Below are positions 18,243 through 25,648 of a stretch of DNA of 63,777 nt, piece after piece. The DNA is from a virus. Position 1 is the stretch's first letter; each line of letters opens with the position of its first letter. The notes beneath the pieces were generated by a model. That model searched no databases and was not told the origin of the DNA. It was given only the letters and a program-made list of their open reading frames with translations. A program made the position numbers and the translations under genes. Location of the stretch: positions 1 to 63,777 of IMG/VR virus record IMGVR_UViG_3300025013_000109; one strand, given 5' to 3'.

Positions 18243-18791
18243 TTACCAGTTATCAGTTGATTTCATTTTAATTTTTAAGGATTCAATTGTTTTTTGAAAT
18301 TCCAGGTTTGATCCTTCATAAATAGCAGCATTAAATGCCGCTGTTTTTTTTAACAGCTTATCTGACGGATTATTCATACCTGCATCTTTCATAACTTGCC
18401 TGGCGCCTTCAATCGTTGAAGCATTCTTATATTCATCAATGGAATGTGGTCCGCCACTATCAATGAAAATAGAGCCAATTTCATATTTATATGTTGAGTC
18501 TTTAACTGACACCTTTATTGTAAACTCCAGAGATAATTTAATTGGCAAAGTCATTAATGCTGAATTATATGGAAGTACAATAATTAATGATCCTTTTCCA
18601 ATCAATTTTCCTGATATAGGATCATCCATTTGCAATACATTATTTGCAGATTTGAATGATTCTGCAAACCATTCACGGCCGGAAACGTAAAGCTGATTCT
18701 TGTTTTTACCTGGTACTTTTATCACTTCGGAATAATTCTGTGCGAAGGAAATGAATGGGATTAAAAGGATGAATAATAAAAGTTTTTTCAT
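18243..18791 (-). CDS. Exported DUF4468-like protein
   Basis: 182 aa with a signal peptide (MKKLLLFILLIPFISFAQ). The mature part has the Bacteroidota DUF4468 pattern: VPGKNKNQLYVSGREWFAESFKSANNVLQMDDPISGKLIGKGSLII, a TBP-like fold of unknown function common in Bacteroidota envelopes. It lies next to the exonuclease-BRCT gene and looks like a cargo (moron) gene in the tail region rather than a virion part. Confidence 0.65.
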   Translation of the reverse strand: MKKLLLFILLIPFISFAQNYSEVIKVPGKNKNQLYVSGREWFAESFKSANNVLQMDDPISGKLIGKGSLIIVLPYNSALMTLPIKLSLEFTIKVSVKDSTYKYEIGSIFIDSGGPHSIDEYKNASTIEGARQVMKDAGMNNPSDKLLKKTAAFNAAIYEGSNLEFQKTIESLKIKMKSTDNW

Positions 18792-18796
18792 GGTTA

Positions 18797-19678
18797 TTAG
18801 AGTAAATCAATGAAATAAAGCAAAGGTATAATTTTAATACTAGCCTTGCCAGAAGAGTTTAAGGCATCTATTTTTGTTAGTTTCGCTGGCCCTACTCCAA
18901 TTCCAGCGATTAAAAAATCAAGATTAGAACTTATATCTTCTTTGATAATTCCACCTTTTGCAATAATTGCTTTTTTAATTTTATCTCTTGAAAATGATTC
19001 AATGGAATCTCCTGAAATAATAAAGGATTTATCTTTAAAATCAATAGTCTTCAGTTCTGCATAAGTTATCTGATATTTTTCTTCAGCATCTTCAATGCTA
19101 TTATTATAAACATCTGATTTTATAAATGAAATAGGAAAAGCATCTTTCAGATATTTGTTGATTTTGAATTTTGGGCTTTTTGAAAGCTCTAAAAATAACT
19201 TTCCTAATGCAACTGCATCTTCATCCGATTTGTGGTTATCTGAATATGGAATGTTGTAAAGATTGCATAACTCCTTCATCCCAAATTTATTAACGTCTAC
19301 CTTTAAATTTTTAGCAATTTCAAGCGTTGAAATATATTTAAAATCAACCTGATCAAGTTCATACAATTCAATACACTTGCGAATTACAGAAATATCAGTT
19401 GCTGTTTGATGAACGATAACAATATTCTCTCTGACCAGTGATTTAAGAACTTTATTCCACAGTTCAATAAAATCGGGCGCATGTTTAACCTTTTCGTAGG
19501 TTAGTCCGTGTTTTCCTATACTTATTTGATTAAAGATTGTTGTCCTTGGATTTATCAGAGAAAAGAAAGTCTGATCAAAATTCAATTCGTTGTTTTCGAT
19601 TTTTACAATGCCTACAGAAATCGGAGTGGTTCTTTGTTCACTTGCAGTTTCAAAGTCAATGGCGATAAAATTATTCAT
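18797..19678 (-). CDS. DEDD 3'-5' exonuclease fused to a BRCT domain
   Basis: 293 aa. N-terminal DnaQ-type exonuclease: ExoI motif IDFET (D8, E10), ExoII around HQTATDISVIRKC, ExoIII YSDNHKSDEDAVALG. The C-terminal ~75 residues (DKSFIISGDSIESFSRDKIKKAIIAKGG...SNLDFLIAG) form a BRCT domain as in NAD-dependent ligase LigA. Exonuclease-BRCT fusions occur in bacteria as DNA-repair or proofreading factors. Its position between the DGR1 accessory and the tape measure is unusual for a replication or repair enzyme. Confidence 0.85.
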   Translation of the reverse strand: MNNFIAIDFETASEQRTTPISVGIVKIENNELNFDQTFFSLINPRTTIFNQISIGKHGLTYEKVKHAPDFIELWNKVLKSLVRENIVIVHQTATDISVIRKCIELYELDQVDFKYISTLEIAKNLKVDVNKFGMKELCNLYNIPYSDNHKSDEDAVALGKLFLELSKSPKFKINKYLKDAFPISFIKSDVYNNSIEDAEEKYQITYAELKTIDFKDKSFIISGDSIESFSRDKIKKAIIAKGGIIKEDISSNLDFLIAGIGVGPAKLTKIDALNSSGKASIKIIPLLYFIDLL

Positions 19679-19723
19679 TGGTTGATTTTTGGTTTACCCA
19701 TACAAGTTATAACAATTTGATGG

Positions 19724-19760
19724 AATAAAAAAACCCTCCGGCATTTTTACCGAAGGGTTT
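19724..19760 (-). terminator. Intrinsic terminator after the DGR1 operon
   Basis: AAACCCTTCGGTA/TGCCGGAGGGTTT stem-loop followed in the - direction by TTTTTTTATT. It sits just beyond the DGR1 accessory gene and before the ATG of the exonuclease at 19678. Confidence 0.85.
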
Positions 19761-19797
19761 ACTTTTTTTCTTTTTCCCTTTTTCCAACGCCTCTTTT

Positions 19798-20115
19798 CTA
19801 TTTAAACACGTACCCGTGCTCGTTTACGATGGTTGCTTTAAAGGGCAGGTCTTCGGGTTTTACCTGGCTGATCTGGTCGATCAGGTACATGTAGCTGCCC
19901 CAGAGTACGCGTTTTTGTCCACCAACTTCAATTTGAAGGTACAGGCACTCTTTTCGCTCGCCTTTCCAGTTAGGGTCGTTTTCTTTGCTTAGTTTGCTGG
20001 CGCGTACTTCGTAATCGAGTACAATAATTTCGGCGCCTTCAATCTTTTCAATCTTGATTTTATCGCCAACAAACCTCCTGTTTGTGGTTACCCCAAGTTC
20101 GCTGAATGACTTCAT
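19798..20115 (-). CDS. Candidate DGR accessory protein, copy 1
   Basis: 105 aa. Clearly homologous to the 101-aa protein at 60060-60365 that follows the second DGR reverse transcriptase. Shared blocks: M-x-x-F-S, F-x-GDKIK-x-x-KI, EI-x-V, SK-x-x-KE, CL-x-LQI, GS-x-x-x-LI, and PF-x-x-TIV-x-E. It is beta-rich and small, compatible with an OB-like nucleic-acid-binding fold, which is inference. Not similar to the classical four-helix Avd. Second gene downstream of RT1, 9 nt after the 203-aa gene ends. Confidence 0.7.
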   Translation of the reverse strand: MKSFSELGVTTNRRFVGDKIKIEKIEGAEIIVLDYEVRASKLSKENDPNWKGERKECLYLQIEVGGQKRVLWGSYMYLIDQISQVKPEDLPFKATIVNEHGYVFK

Positions 20116-20124
20116 GCAAAGCCA

Positions 20125-20736
20125 TTAAAACAAAAAGGGCTGAAACTGGGCTTCGATGGCTGCAACGTCTTCGGCACGAATTCTGAATCTTTGTGCTACT
20201 TTTAAATCAGAAAACGAATTGATTGCCGTAACTGTTGTTTCGCGTACCTGGTTGGTATAAGCAATAAGGCCTTCCAACTGTGCATTTCCGGAGCCGTTAA
20301 TTAACCTTGCTCTTGTTGCCAATAACGTGAATTTGTTGATCGTAACCGAAAACTCTTTCAGCAGCTTGGCTTTTACCTGGTCGAGCGTTAGGCTTATATC
20401 TTCTCCAACACCTTCGCTGGCACACTTTGCTTTAATGGCTTCAACAAAATTGTTGAAGGCAATAAACTCGGCATTGGTGGCATCTACAATGCCTTTACGC
20501 AGTGCGGCTGTGTCTTCGCCATCGGGGTAATTGGCCTGTATTACCGCATTGATGATACGGGCACGGGTTGCAGGGTTGGTTACACGGTACTGCTCGGCGG
20601 TAATAATCACATTGCGGGGCTGGCCCGTTTGCTCGTCGGTTACTACTTCGGCGCGACGGTCGAAATTGACGTACGAATGACCGGTTTTTAGGTCTTCGAT
20701 AAATACGTCGGCGTTAATTTGTACGTTTTTTTGCAT
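20125..20736 (-). CDS. Unknown helical protein between RT1 and its accessory
   Basis: 203 aa, largely alpha-helical (for example TRARIINAVIQANYP, ATNAEFIAFNNFVEAIKAKCASEG, LDQVKAKLLKEFSVTINKFTLLATRARLI), mildly acidic, one Cys. Its start overlaps the RT1 3' end by 23 nt, suggesting coupled translation. DGR2 has no counterpart, so it may be a tail-assembly protein (it precedes the tape measure in transcription order) or an Avd-like helper. The sequence does not decide between these. Confidence 0.55.
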   Translation of the reverse strand: MQKNVQINADVFIEDLKTGHSYVNFDRRAEVVTDEQTGQPRNVIITAEQYRVTNPATRARIINAVIQANYPDGEDTAALRKGIVDATNAEFIAFNNFVEAIKAKCASEGVGEDISLTLDQVKAKLLKEFSVTINKFTLLATRARLINGSGNAQLEGLIAYTNQVRETTVTAINSFSDLKVAQRFRIRAEDVAAIEAQFQPFLF

Positions 20737-21694
20737 GATTGTCCAATTCTAAAATGTTATAAATTAAATGTCTGGAATCACACCATTTCAGCATTCCCTT
20801 GTACGAGGCAACCGATTTGGCATTGTGCCGTTTCTTTATAAAATTCTTTTTAATCCGCTTCCGGATTCGCGTGTGCGTATGCCTGAAAACATAGCCCACA
20901 TAATCAATGCCCCGTTCGTCGACTTCAAAGATCTGCCAGTTTTTCTTCAGCTCCAGTTCAAGGTTATACCACAAATAATTGCGGACGCGCCACAGTGCCT
21001 GGTGCAGGCTTGGTTTATCGGCGGCCAGAAAAACCATATCGTCGGCATAGCGGTAATAATACCTCACTTTCAGTTCTTCCTTGATGTAATGATCGAGCCG
21101 GTTGACGTAGGTATTCGAAAATATCTGCGAAAGCAGGCCGCCAATGCTTAATCCATCGGTGGTATCGAGTACTTCGTCGATAATTGCCAGGAACCATTTG
21201 TCTTTGATGTAACGCCGCAGCTCTTCTTTAATTCGGTTACACGGCACCGAAGGATAAAACTTCCGGATATCTATTTTCAGGCAATATCTGGTTCCCTCCG
21301 GATCGACGTGCAAGTCGTGTTTGAGCCTTTGATTGAGCAAATGTATGCCGCGATGCTTGATGCTGTTGAACGTGTTTGCAATAAATGAGCGGGTAAGCCG
21401 CTCTTCGATCATGTTTAAAATGGCATGATGCGCAATCCGATCGGGAAAATAGGGCATTTTGGTAATCTCCCTCACTTTACCGGCATCGGCCATCATGGTA
21501 AATGTTTTAGGCTTGCTCGATCGGTACCGGTCTTCGGTGAACAGTTTAATCAGTTCCTGAAGGTTTCCCTCCCTGTTTTTGTCGAATTGTATTACTCCGT
21601 ACGTGTCGGCCTTATTTTTACGGGCTTTCCGTTCGGCTTTGTCGAAATTGGCATACGTTAAAAATTCGTCCCTGATATTTCCTTTTCGTTTCAT
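20714..21694 (-). CDS. DGR reverse transcriptase RT1
   Basis: 326 aa. Makes mutagenised cDNA from the TR1 transcript that replaces VR1 in the tail adhesin gene. RT palm motifs: catalytic D142 in LKIDIRKFYPSV, GLSIGGLLSQ (181-190) with the SQ form of motif 4 that marks DGR RTs, where most RTs have QGxxxSP, and YADD (216-219). The C-terminal basic thumb (IRKRIKKNFIKKRHNAKS) is intact. TR1 lies 124 nt upstream of the ATG. About one third identical by eye to RT2 at 60352-61311. Confidence 0.95.
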   Translation of the reverse strand: MKRKGNIRDEFLTYANFDKAERKARKNKADTYGVIQFDKNREGNLQELIKLFTEDRYRSSKPKTFTMMADAGKVREITKMPYFPDRIAHHAILNMIEERLTRSFIANTFNSIKHRGIHLLNQRLKHDLHVDPEGTRYCLKIDIRKFYPSVPCNRIKEELRRYIKDKWFLAIIDEVLDTTDGLSIGGLLSQIFSNTYVNRLDHYIKEELKVRYYYRYADDMVFLAADKPSLHQALWRVRNYLWYNLELELKKNWQIFEVDERGIDYVGYVFRHTHTRIRKRIKKNFIKKRHNAKSVASYKGMLKWCDSRHLIYNILELDNHAKKRTN

Positions 21695-21817
21695 ACTTTT
21701 TGTTTCGCTGGTGCATCCGTGCTGCCACCACGCCAGGTTTCAGTTTCCCTACTAACAGGCTTTTGTTTTTGTCGTGTTCCGGCATCCTGCCGGGGCTCTC
21801 ATTCCTTTAATTCCTTG

Positions 21818-21932
21818 GCACGTTAGCTGCTGCCGATGTTCACGTTCGAATTCGAAGGACCGTTGTTCGCATTCGCCGACCCGAGGGCGCAATTGCTACC
21901 GTTATTCAAGTTCGCCCCGAAAAGCACACCGC
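21818..21932 (-). repeat. DGR1 template repeat (TR1), 115 nt
   Basis: Aligns without gaps to VR1 (22166-22280). All 19 differences fall at adenines of the coding (- strand) TR; C, G and T positions are identical. In frame the TR would encode many Asn (AAY) codons and an in-frame TAA near its 3' end. It is non-coding, between the target gene and RT1, as expected for the RNA template. Confidence 0.97.
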
Positions 21933-21944
21933 AGAGAATGAGCC

Positions 21945-22005
21945 GCCCAGCCCCACCCCTACCCTCCCCGCACTTCGACAAGCTCAGTGACCAGGAGGGA
22001 GGAAG
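21945..22005. repeat. Dispersed palindromic repeat between TR1 and the target gene
   Basis: CTACCCTCCCC followed by the CTTCGACAAGCTCAGTGACC-type unit. Variants of this unit occur at 25565-25645, 26178-26232, 34203-34268, 35824-35878 and 52270-52296. It is probably a host-type intergenic repeat. Confidence 0.7.
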
Positions 22006-22115
22006 AAAGGCTTCGTTTATCTTCATTTTAAAATTCAATTTCATTCAATTCACTTTTTTCAAGTTTTTCGCTTTGCCAGGACTTTCAATTTTGAGGAGCC
22101 CGGCTGCGGTTTCGG

Positions 22116-22133
22116 CCTCGCTGAAACGCGAGG
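22116..22133 (-). promoter_or_regulatory. Hairpin downstream of VR1, candidate DGR homing cruciform
   Basis: CCTCGC/GCGAGG perfect 6-bp inverted repeat with a 6-nt loop, about 32 nt beyond the 3' end of VR1 and just after the target stop codon. In the Bordetella phage BPP-1 DGR a short GC-rich hairpin at this position promotes target recognition. The same role is inferred here. Confidence 0.55.
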
Positions 22134-22149
22134 ATTTTTCGACCCCGAT

Positions 22150-23445
22150 TTATCCGGACACGTTAGCACGGAAGCCGCCGCCGATGGACACGTTCGAACT
22201 CGAAGGACCGTAGAACGCACCCGCCGACCCGAGGGCGCAAGCGCTACCGTAAAGCAAGGACGCCCCGAAAAGCACACCGCGTCGCACAGTTCCAGAAGCT
22301 GGTAGGTTGGCGTTCCAATTGTAGGCGCAGCCATAGGTTGTTTCTCCAACTCCTGTATTTACATTTCCATAGAGTGTTCCCGGAAAAATTGTTTTTGCCC
22401 ATCCATCAGTTCGCGGAAGTTCTCCAATCAGTGTGTAAGCATTTTTAAATGCAAAACTGGCATCGCTGTGGTTAGCATCCAGAAGCGCATTGTTATAACA
22501 CACATAAAGAAATGTTTTGCCACCATCGGCAACTGATTGCATTTCGATATCGATTCCAGATATCCATGCCCATAAATTTCCCCACAATAAATTTTTACCC
22601 CGGTAAACCGGTACTTGTGTATTGTATGCCGGACTTGTAAATACGCGGGTGTATATGCCCGTCATGTAACCTTTGGTGTTTATTCCGGAAGTATTGGAAA
22701 GAGCTAACTGCGCTTCGAACATTTTAATTACCGGATAGTAACCGTTGTAGGTATTCCAGTCGGCGCTTGACCAGTTCGATGCTCCCGGTCCATTGGCCAC
22801 CTTTAAATTTTTAGTGCGGTATTCGATATACATCATACAAGCCAGGTACAGGCGGTCGAGATAAGTAAGCGCCAGCCAACTTGCACCCTTGGCTGCTGCT
22901 GCCGTTTCGTAGCCATAGCGCGAAATACTTGTGCGCGGATAGCCTAGACCCCCGGCTGTATTACCCGATCCGGAACCTGCAAAGTTTGCAGTTTCGTTGC
23001 GTATCGAGCGCGATTTGCCTGTAGTGCGGTCGATGGTACAATAATCGGGGCTATCGACAAAGCGTGGCATTTCAATAGCCACGTCGGCGCCATAAGTAAA
23101 TGGCTGTGCACATACAATCCAGCGTTCGTAAACCGGATCGGTGCCACCCAGTATCATCCAGCAGGCGGGGTTATCGATCATCACATCCAGCCCGTCGGAT
23201 CCGTCGAGAACCGAAGCTGATTCATCGGCGTTTTTGGTCCAGTCGGTAGGTTTCAGGTAATTCACAATCTGGCGGCTTTCGTTTACCTTACACGCCCTGA
23301 TCTGGTTGTGAAGTGGTAAACTGGCGTGTAAATCGGCATCGCCAATGAGGTATGGGAACGAGGGGTCGGAAACACTACGGAGCCGTTCGACCCCGTAGAT
23401 GCCTTGTCCCGCTTTCTTTTTTGCCAATATAGGGATGAGATCCAT
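22150..23445 (-). CDS. DGR1 target: variable tail adhesin, C-type-lectin fold
   Basis: 431 aa from the ATG at 23445, which overlaps the upstream stop (TAATG). A longer frame upstream is ruled out by that gene. The C-terminal ~180 residues have the DGR lectin pattern (WNTYNGYYPVIKMFEAQLAL, KNLLWGNLWAWISGIDIEMQS, TYGCAYNWN, RRGVLFGASLLYGSACALGS). The variable residues are in the last 40 residues, where VR1 lies. Such proteins sit at phage tail tips and bind variable host receptors. It follows a repeat-containing fibre gene and precedes TR1/RT1. Confidence 0.93.
   Translation of the reverse strand: MDLIPILAKKKAGQGIYGVERLRSVSDPSFPYLIGDADLHASLPLHNQIRACKVNESRQIVNYLKPTDWTKNADESASVLDGSDGLDVMIDNPACWMILGGTDPVYERWIVCAQPFTYGADVAIEMPRFVDSPDYCTIDRTTGKSRSIRNETANFAGSGSGNTAGGLGYPRTSISRYGYETAAAAKGASWLALTYLDRLYLACMMYIEYRTKNLKVANGPGASNWSSADWNTYNGYYPVIKMFEAQLALSNTSGINTKGYMTGIYTRVFTSPAYNTQVPVYRGKNLLWGNLWAWISGIDIEMQSVADGGKTFLYVCYNNALLDANHSDASFAFKNAYTLIGELPRTDGWAKTIFPGTLYGNVNTGVGETTYGCAYNWNANLPASGTVRRGVLFGASLLYGSACALGSAGAFYGPSSSNVSIGGGFRANVSG
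22166..22280 (-). repeat. DGR1 variable repeat (VR1)
   Basis: 115-nt copy of TR1 within the 3' end of the target gene. Nineteen TR adenines are changed to other bases, altering nine Asn codons (to Ser, Leu, Tyr, Ala, Gly, Phe), two Ser codons (to Gly), and a TR-encoded TAA to TTC. The exact match at both ends sets the boundaries. Confidence 0.97.
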
Positions 23446-24344
23446 TACAGTTGGGTTAGGGTAAAAGTGAAATCGATGAACCCGCCCGAAGTTGGGGTGA
23501 ACGCTGTGAGGGTTTGAACCCGCAATTTCAGGTCTTTGCTGGCTGCATCGCACACATAGTTCCACACCGGCGAATTCTGTCCGAGAACTGAGGAACTACC
23601 GGCCAACAGCGAATTAAATTTCACGTCAATATAATGACGGCCATTGGTAATGTTTGCCGTGCTATTGGTCATGGCTACATTATCGCCAACAATTCCGGTT
23701 GGCTCGGTGCGGTAAAACCACAGCCTTAGCGTTGCATCGGCCAGGTTAAGCATATCGCTGGCTGCATCAATCTGCATCAGGTATCCACCACGCCCATTGG
23801 CTAAAGCCATATCGGGCAGATTAAGTGATACCGGGGCTCCAACGCTCGAATTGATTGCATCGTTGGCCGCATATTGAACGGTATCTGACGGACGTGTAAG
23901 CCTTACTTCGACAAACGCGGCCTTTGAGCTTGGCAGTGGCGCAGCGCGAAGCTGTGTGTCGGTTAAAGGGCCTGAGACTGGAACTGCGGAAGCACGAAGT
24001 TGGGTGTCGGTGACAGGTCCTGAGACTGGTAATGCGGTTGCACGAAGCTGGGCGTCGGTTAATGCACCGGTTACCGTAATGGCAGCTCCCGGATCTGCCC
24101 CGGGATCGAAAAAAGTAGCGGTAGCTGCATCAAGTTCAGCAAAATTGGCATAAGGAGAGCCATCGGCCTTTAAAAACTCACCAACCAATTTATTGGCAAT
24201 AAACTGTTTTCCATTTCCAGTCAGATAGATGTCAATCCTGGTGCGGTCGGCTGAAGGATCGATGCGAAATTTTCCGGACTGACAAGCACTGTCTGTGGTT
24301 CTGCCAAAGATGAACTTGCCGGATGTTTTTTCGAATATGTACAT
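23445..24344 (-). CDS. Tail fibre/adhesin partner protein
   Basis: 299 aa. The N-terminal domain (residues 1-95) precedes three tandem copies of a 16-residue motif (L-T-D-x-Q-L-R-A-x-x-x-P-V-S-G-P, about 96-140). A C-terminal beta domain (about 145-299) follows. The LTDxQLRAxPVPVSG motif is common in phage fibre linkers. Directly upstream of and overlapping the DGR1 target, so it may carry or dock it. Transcribed from late promoter 24372-24407. Confidence 0.7.
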   Translation of the reverse strand: MYIFEKTSGKFIFGRTTDSACQSGKFRIDPSADRTRIDIYLTGNGKQFIANKLVGEFLKADGSPYANFAELDAATATFFDPGADPGAAITVTGALTDAQLRATALPVSGPVTDTQLRASAVPVSGPLTDTQLRAAPLPSSKAAFVEVRLTRPSDTVQYAANDAINSSVGAPVSLNLPDMALANGRGGYLMQIDAASDMLNLADATLRLWFYRTEPTGIVGDNVAMTNSTANITNGRHYIDVKFNSLLAGSSSVLGQNSPVWNYVCDAASKDLKLRVQTLTAFTPTSGGFIDFTFTLTQL

Positions 24345-24371
24345 GATAAACTGTTTTAAGTGATTACTTCA

Positions 24372-24407
24372 CGAATATATAACGTGGGCACATGCTGGCA
24401 AAGGACA
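24372..24407 (-). promoter_or_regulatory. Late-type promoter P-L6 (DGR1 adhesin operon)
   Basis: Reading the - strand: TGTCCTTT (24407-24400), 20 nt, TATATTCG (24379-24372). It places the adhesin, and by readthrough TR1 and RT1, under late control. Confidence 0.8.
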
Positions 24408-24519
24408 AAAAAACAGCTTGTAATTTTTGAAAAGTAGTATGGTAATACTTAATTCGGAATTGACCTGCTCACTGCTCATGCTTAAAAATCGGGTTATGTC
24501 GTTTTTACTATTGGCATAA

Positions 24520-24625
24520 AAGACCCCGATAGCAGGTTGCCAAACCACACATTCAGTATCAGAACATCTAACGCTGAAATTGCTACCGGGGAAAACCTTC
24601 CCTTCAGCAATGTTCTGATATATGA
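24520..24625 (-). ncRNA. Candidate structured RNA with pseudoknot topology
   Basis: Two interleaved inverted repeats: CCCCGATAGCA (24524-24534) with TGCTACCGGGG (24581-24591), and TATCAGAACAT (24557-24567) with ATGTTCTGATA (24610-24620). Order A-B-A'-B' is a pseudoknot or two mutually exclusive folds. The single imperfect pair is G-U in the - strand RNA but A-C in the + strand RNA, favouring the - strand transcript. It lies between the broken phosphatase-like gene and the adhesin promoter, in a gene-free stretch. Confidence 0.5.
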
Positions 24626-24713
24626 TATATGTGTGTGTTTGGCGCTGTAAATATAGAGATAAATGTGAAAAAGAAAACCGGCATTAATAAACTCTGATAT
24701 ATAGATTTTAATC

Positions 24714-25002
24714 TTACACTTTCACTTTATCGATCAGTTCCCAAATCAGATCGAGCTGCATGAATGAATAATGATCCTGAATACCGGCAATTTCAATTTT
24801 TGATTCTATATGTTTGCCATAATCCCAAATCAATTGATTTTTATTGAGTAACAAAATCGCCACCATGAATGTGGCAAGCAGCACGGCACGATCCGGCGCT
24901 CTCGTACTGGTTTTCGGGTTTGGTGATGGAGAACCAAAATTGTGCAGTAATACTCCTGTTTACATTGGCAGCACATACGAATAAAATGTTTTTATCATCC
25001 AT
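24714..25002 (-). pseudogene. Frameshifted low-molecular-weight phosphatase-like gene
   Basis: The frame from the ATG at 25002 encodes 53 aa with a PTP-loop-like ILFVCAANVNRSITA and then YESAGS, and stops at 24841. A one-base shift near 24880 continues as RAVLLATFM...LIWDYGKHIESKIEIAGIQDHYSFMQLDLIWELIDKV to a stop at 24714. That resembles the C-terminus of small predicted phosphatase proteins. The total of 289 nt is 3n+1. It may be a decayed gene, a sequencing error or, less likely, programmed frameshifting. The canonical loop CX5R is altered (CAANVNRS). Confidence 0.6.
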
Positions 25003-25023
25003 TGTTTTTGCGGTTTTACTGAA

Positions 25024-25548
25024 TTAGTATCCTCGTCCCCTAGCCTTATCGTAAGCTTTTGCTGTTGGATTTGTATTCGATCCGGCTGATTGCGAACTTT
25101 TATTTTCCCGTTGTTGTGCACTTTTAGATGAAATTATTTTCTCCCCTTCAGCATCGAACGATTCCAGGTTGATCATGATTACCTGTGATGCTTTCATGGC
25201 ATATTTTTCGGCGAGTAATTCACGAAGGACCTGCAACTGATGATAGAATGTTTTGCTGTACCAGGGCTTTGCATGTCGGCCATTCATTCCGGCAGCAACC
25301 AGTTCGGTTGCTTCTGATTTGGATACCCCATTTCCCACGCCCATATCAACAAACTTGCCGTAATACAAAAATGCAAACTCAATACGCTCCGGATCACCGT
25401 TGGCATTGGTAATGACATGGTGTGCAAAGCTGTTGTATAAAGCATGGCTGTAATTGATATTCAGACGAATGATCTTTTCGAGCCAGGTCTTAATTACAAT
25501 CTCTGCCCATGCTTCGATGGTGAGTGATAGGTTGATGTTATCGGACAT
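25024..25548 (-). CDS. Probable neck / tail-completion protein
   Basis: 174 aa. The pattern FLYYGKFVDMGVGNGVSKSE...GRHAKPWYSKTFYHQLQVLRELLAEKYA is reminiscent of gp10-like tail-completion proteins of Bacteroidota phages. The C-terminal 40 residues are polar and low-complexity (SSQSAGSNTNPT). Last gene of the portal-connector module. Assignment by order and pattern only. Confidence 0.5.
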   Translation of the reverse strand: MSDNINLSLTIEAWAEIVIKTWLEKIIRLNINYSHALYNSFAHHVITNANGDPERIEFAFLYYGKFVDMGVGNGVSKSEATELVAAGMNGRHAKPWYSKTFYHQLQVLRELLAEKYAMKASQVIMINLESFDAEGEKIISSKSAQQRENKSSQSAGSNTNPTAKAYDKARGRGY

Positions 25549-25554
25549 CGTGAA

Positions 25555-25648
25555 AAAGTTTGCCTTCGACTGCTTCGCGCTCAGGCAACGTAGCTTTGAA
25601 CAATGCGCCGCCCACTGAGCAGCGAAGCGTGTCGAAGTGGGTTGTTAA
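25555..25648. repeat. Palindromic repeat between neck genes
   Basis: Inverted units TTCGACTGCTTCGCGCTCAGGCAACG and ...CTGAGCAGCGAAGCGTGTCGAAG can pair over about 20 nt. Same family as 26178-26232. Confidence 0.7.

Noticed and set aside
21823-22044. A 73-codon open frame across TR1
   Set aside because: It is the DGR1 template repeat plus a dispersed palindrome. No independent coding signal.
23446-23565. Upstream extension of the DGR1 target
   Set aside because: It overlaps the fibre gene, whose stop codon forms TAATG with the internal ATG.
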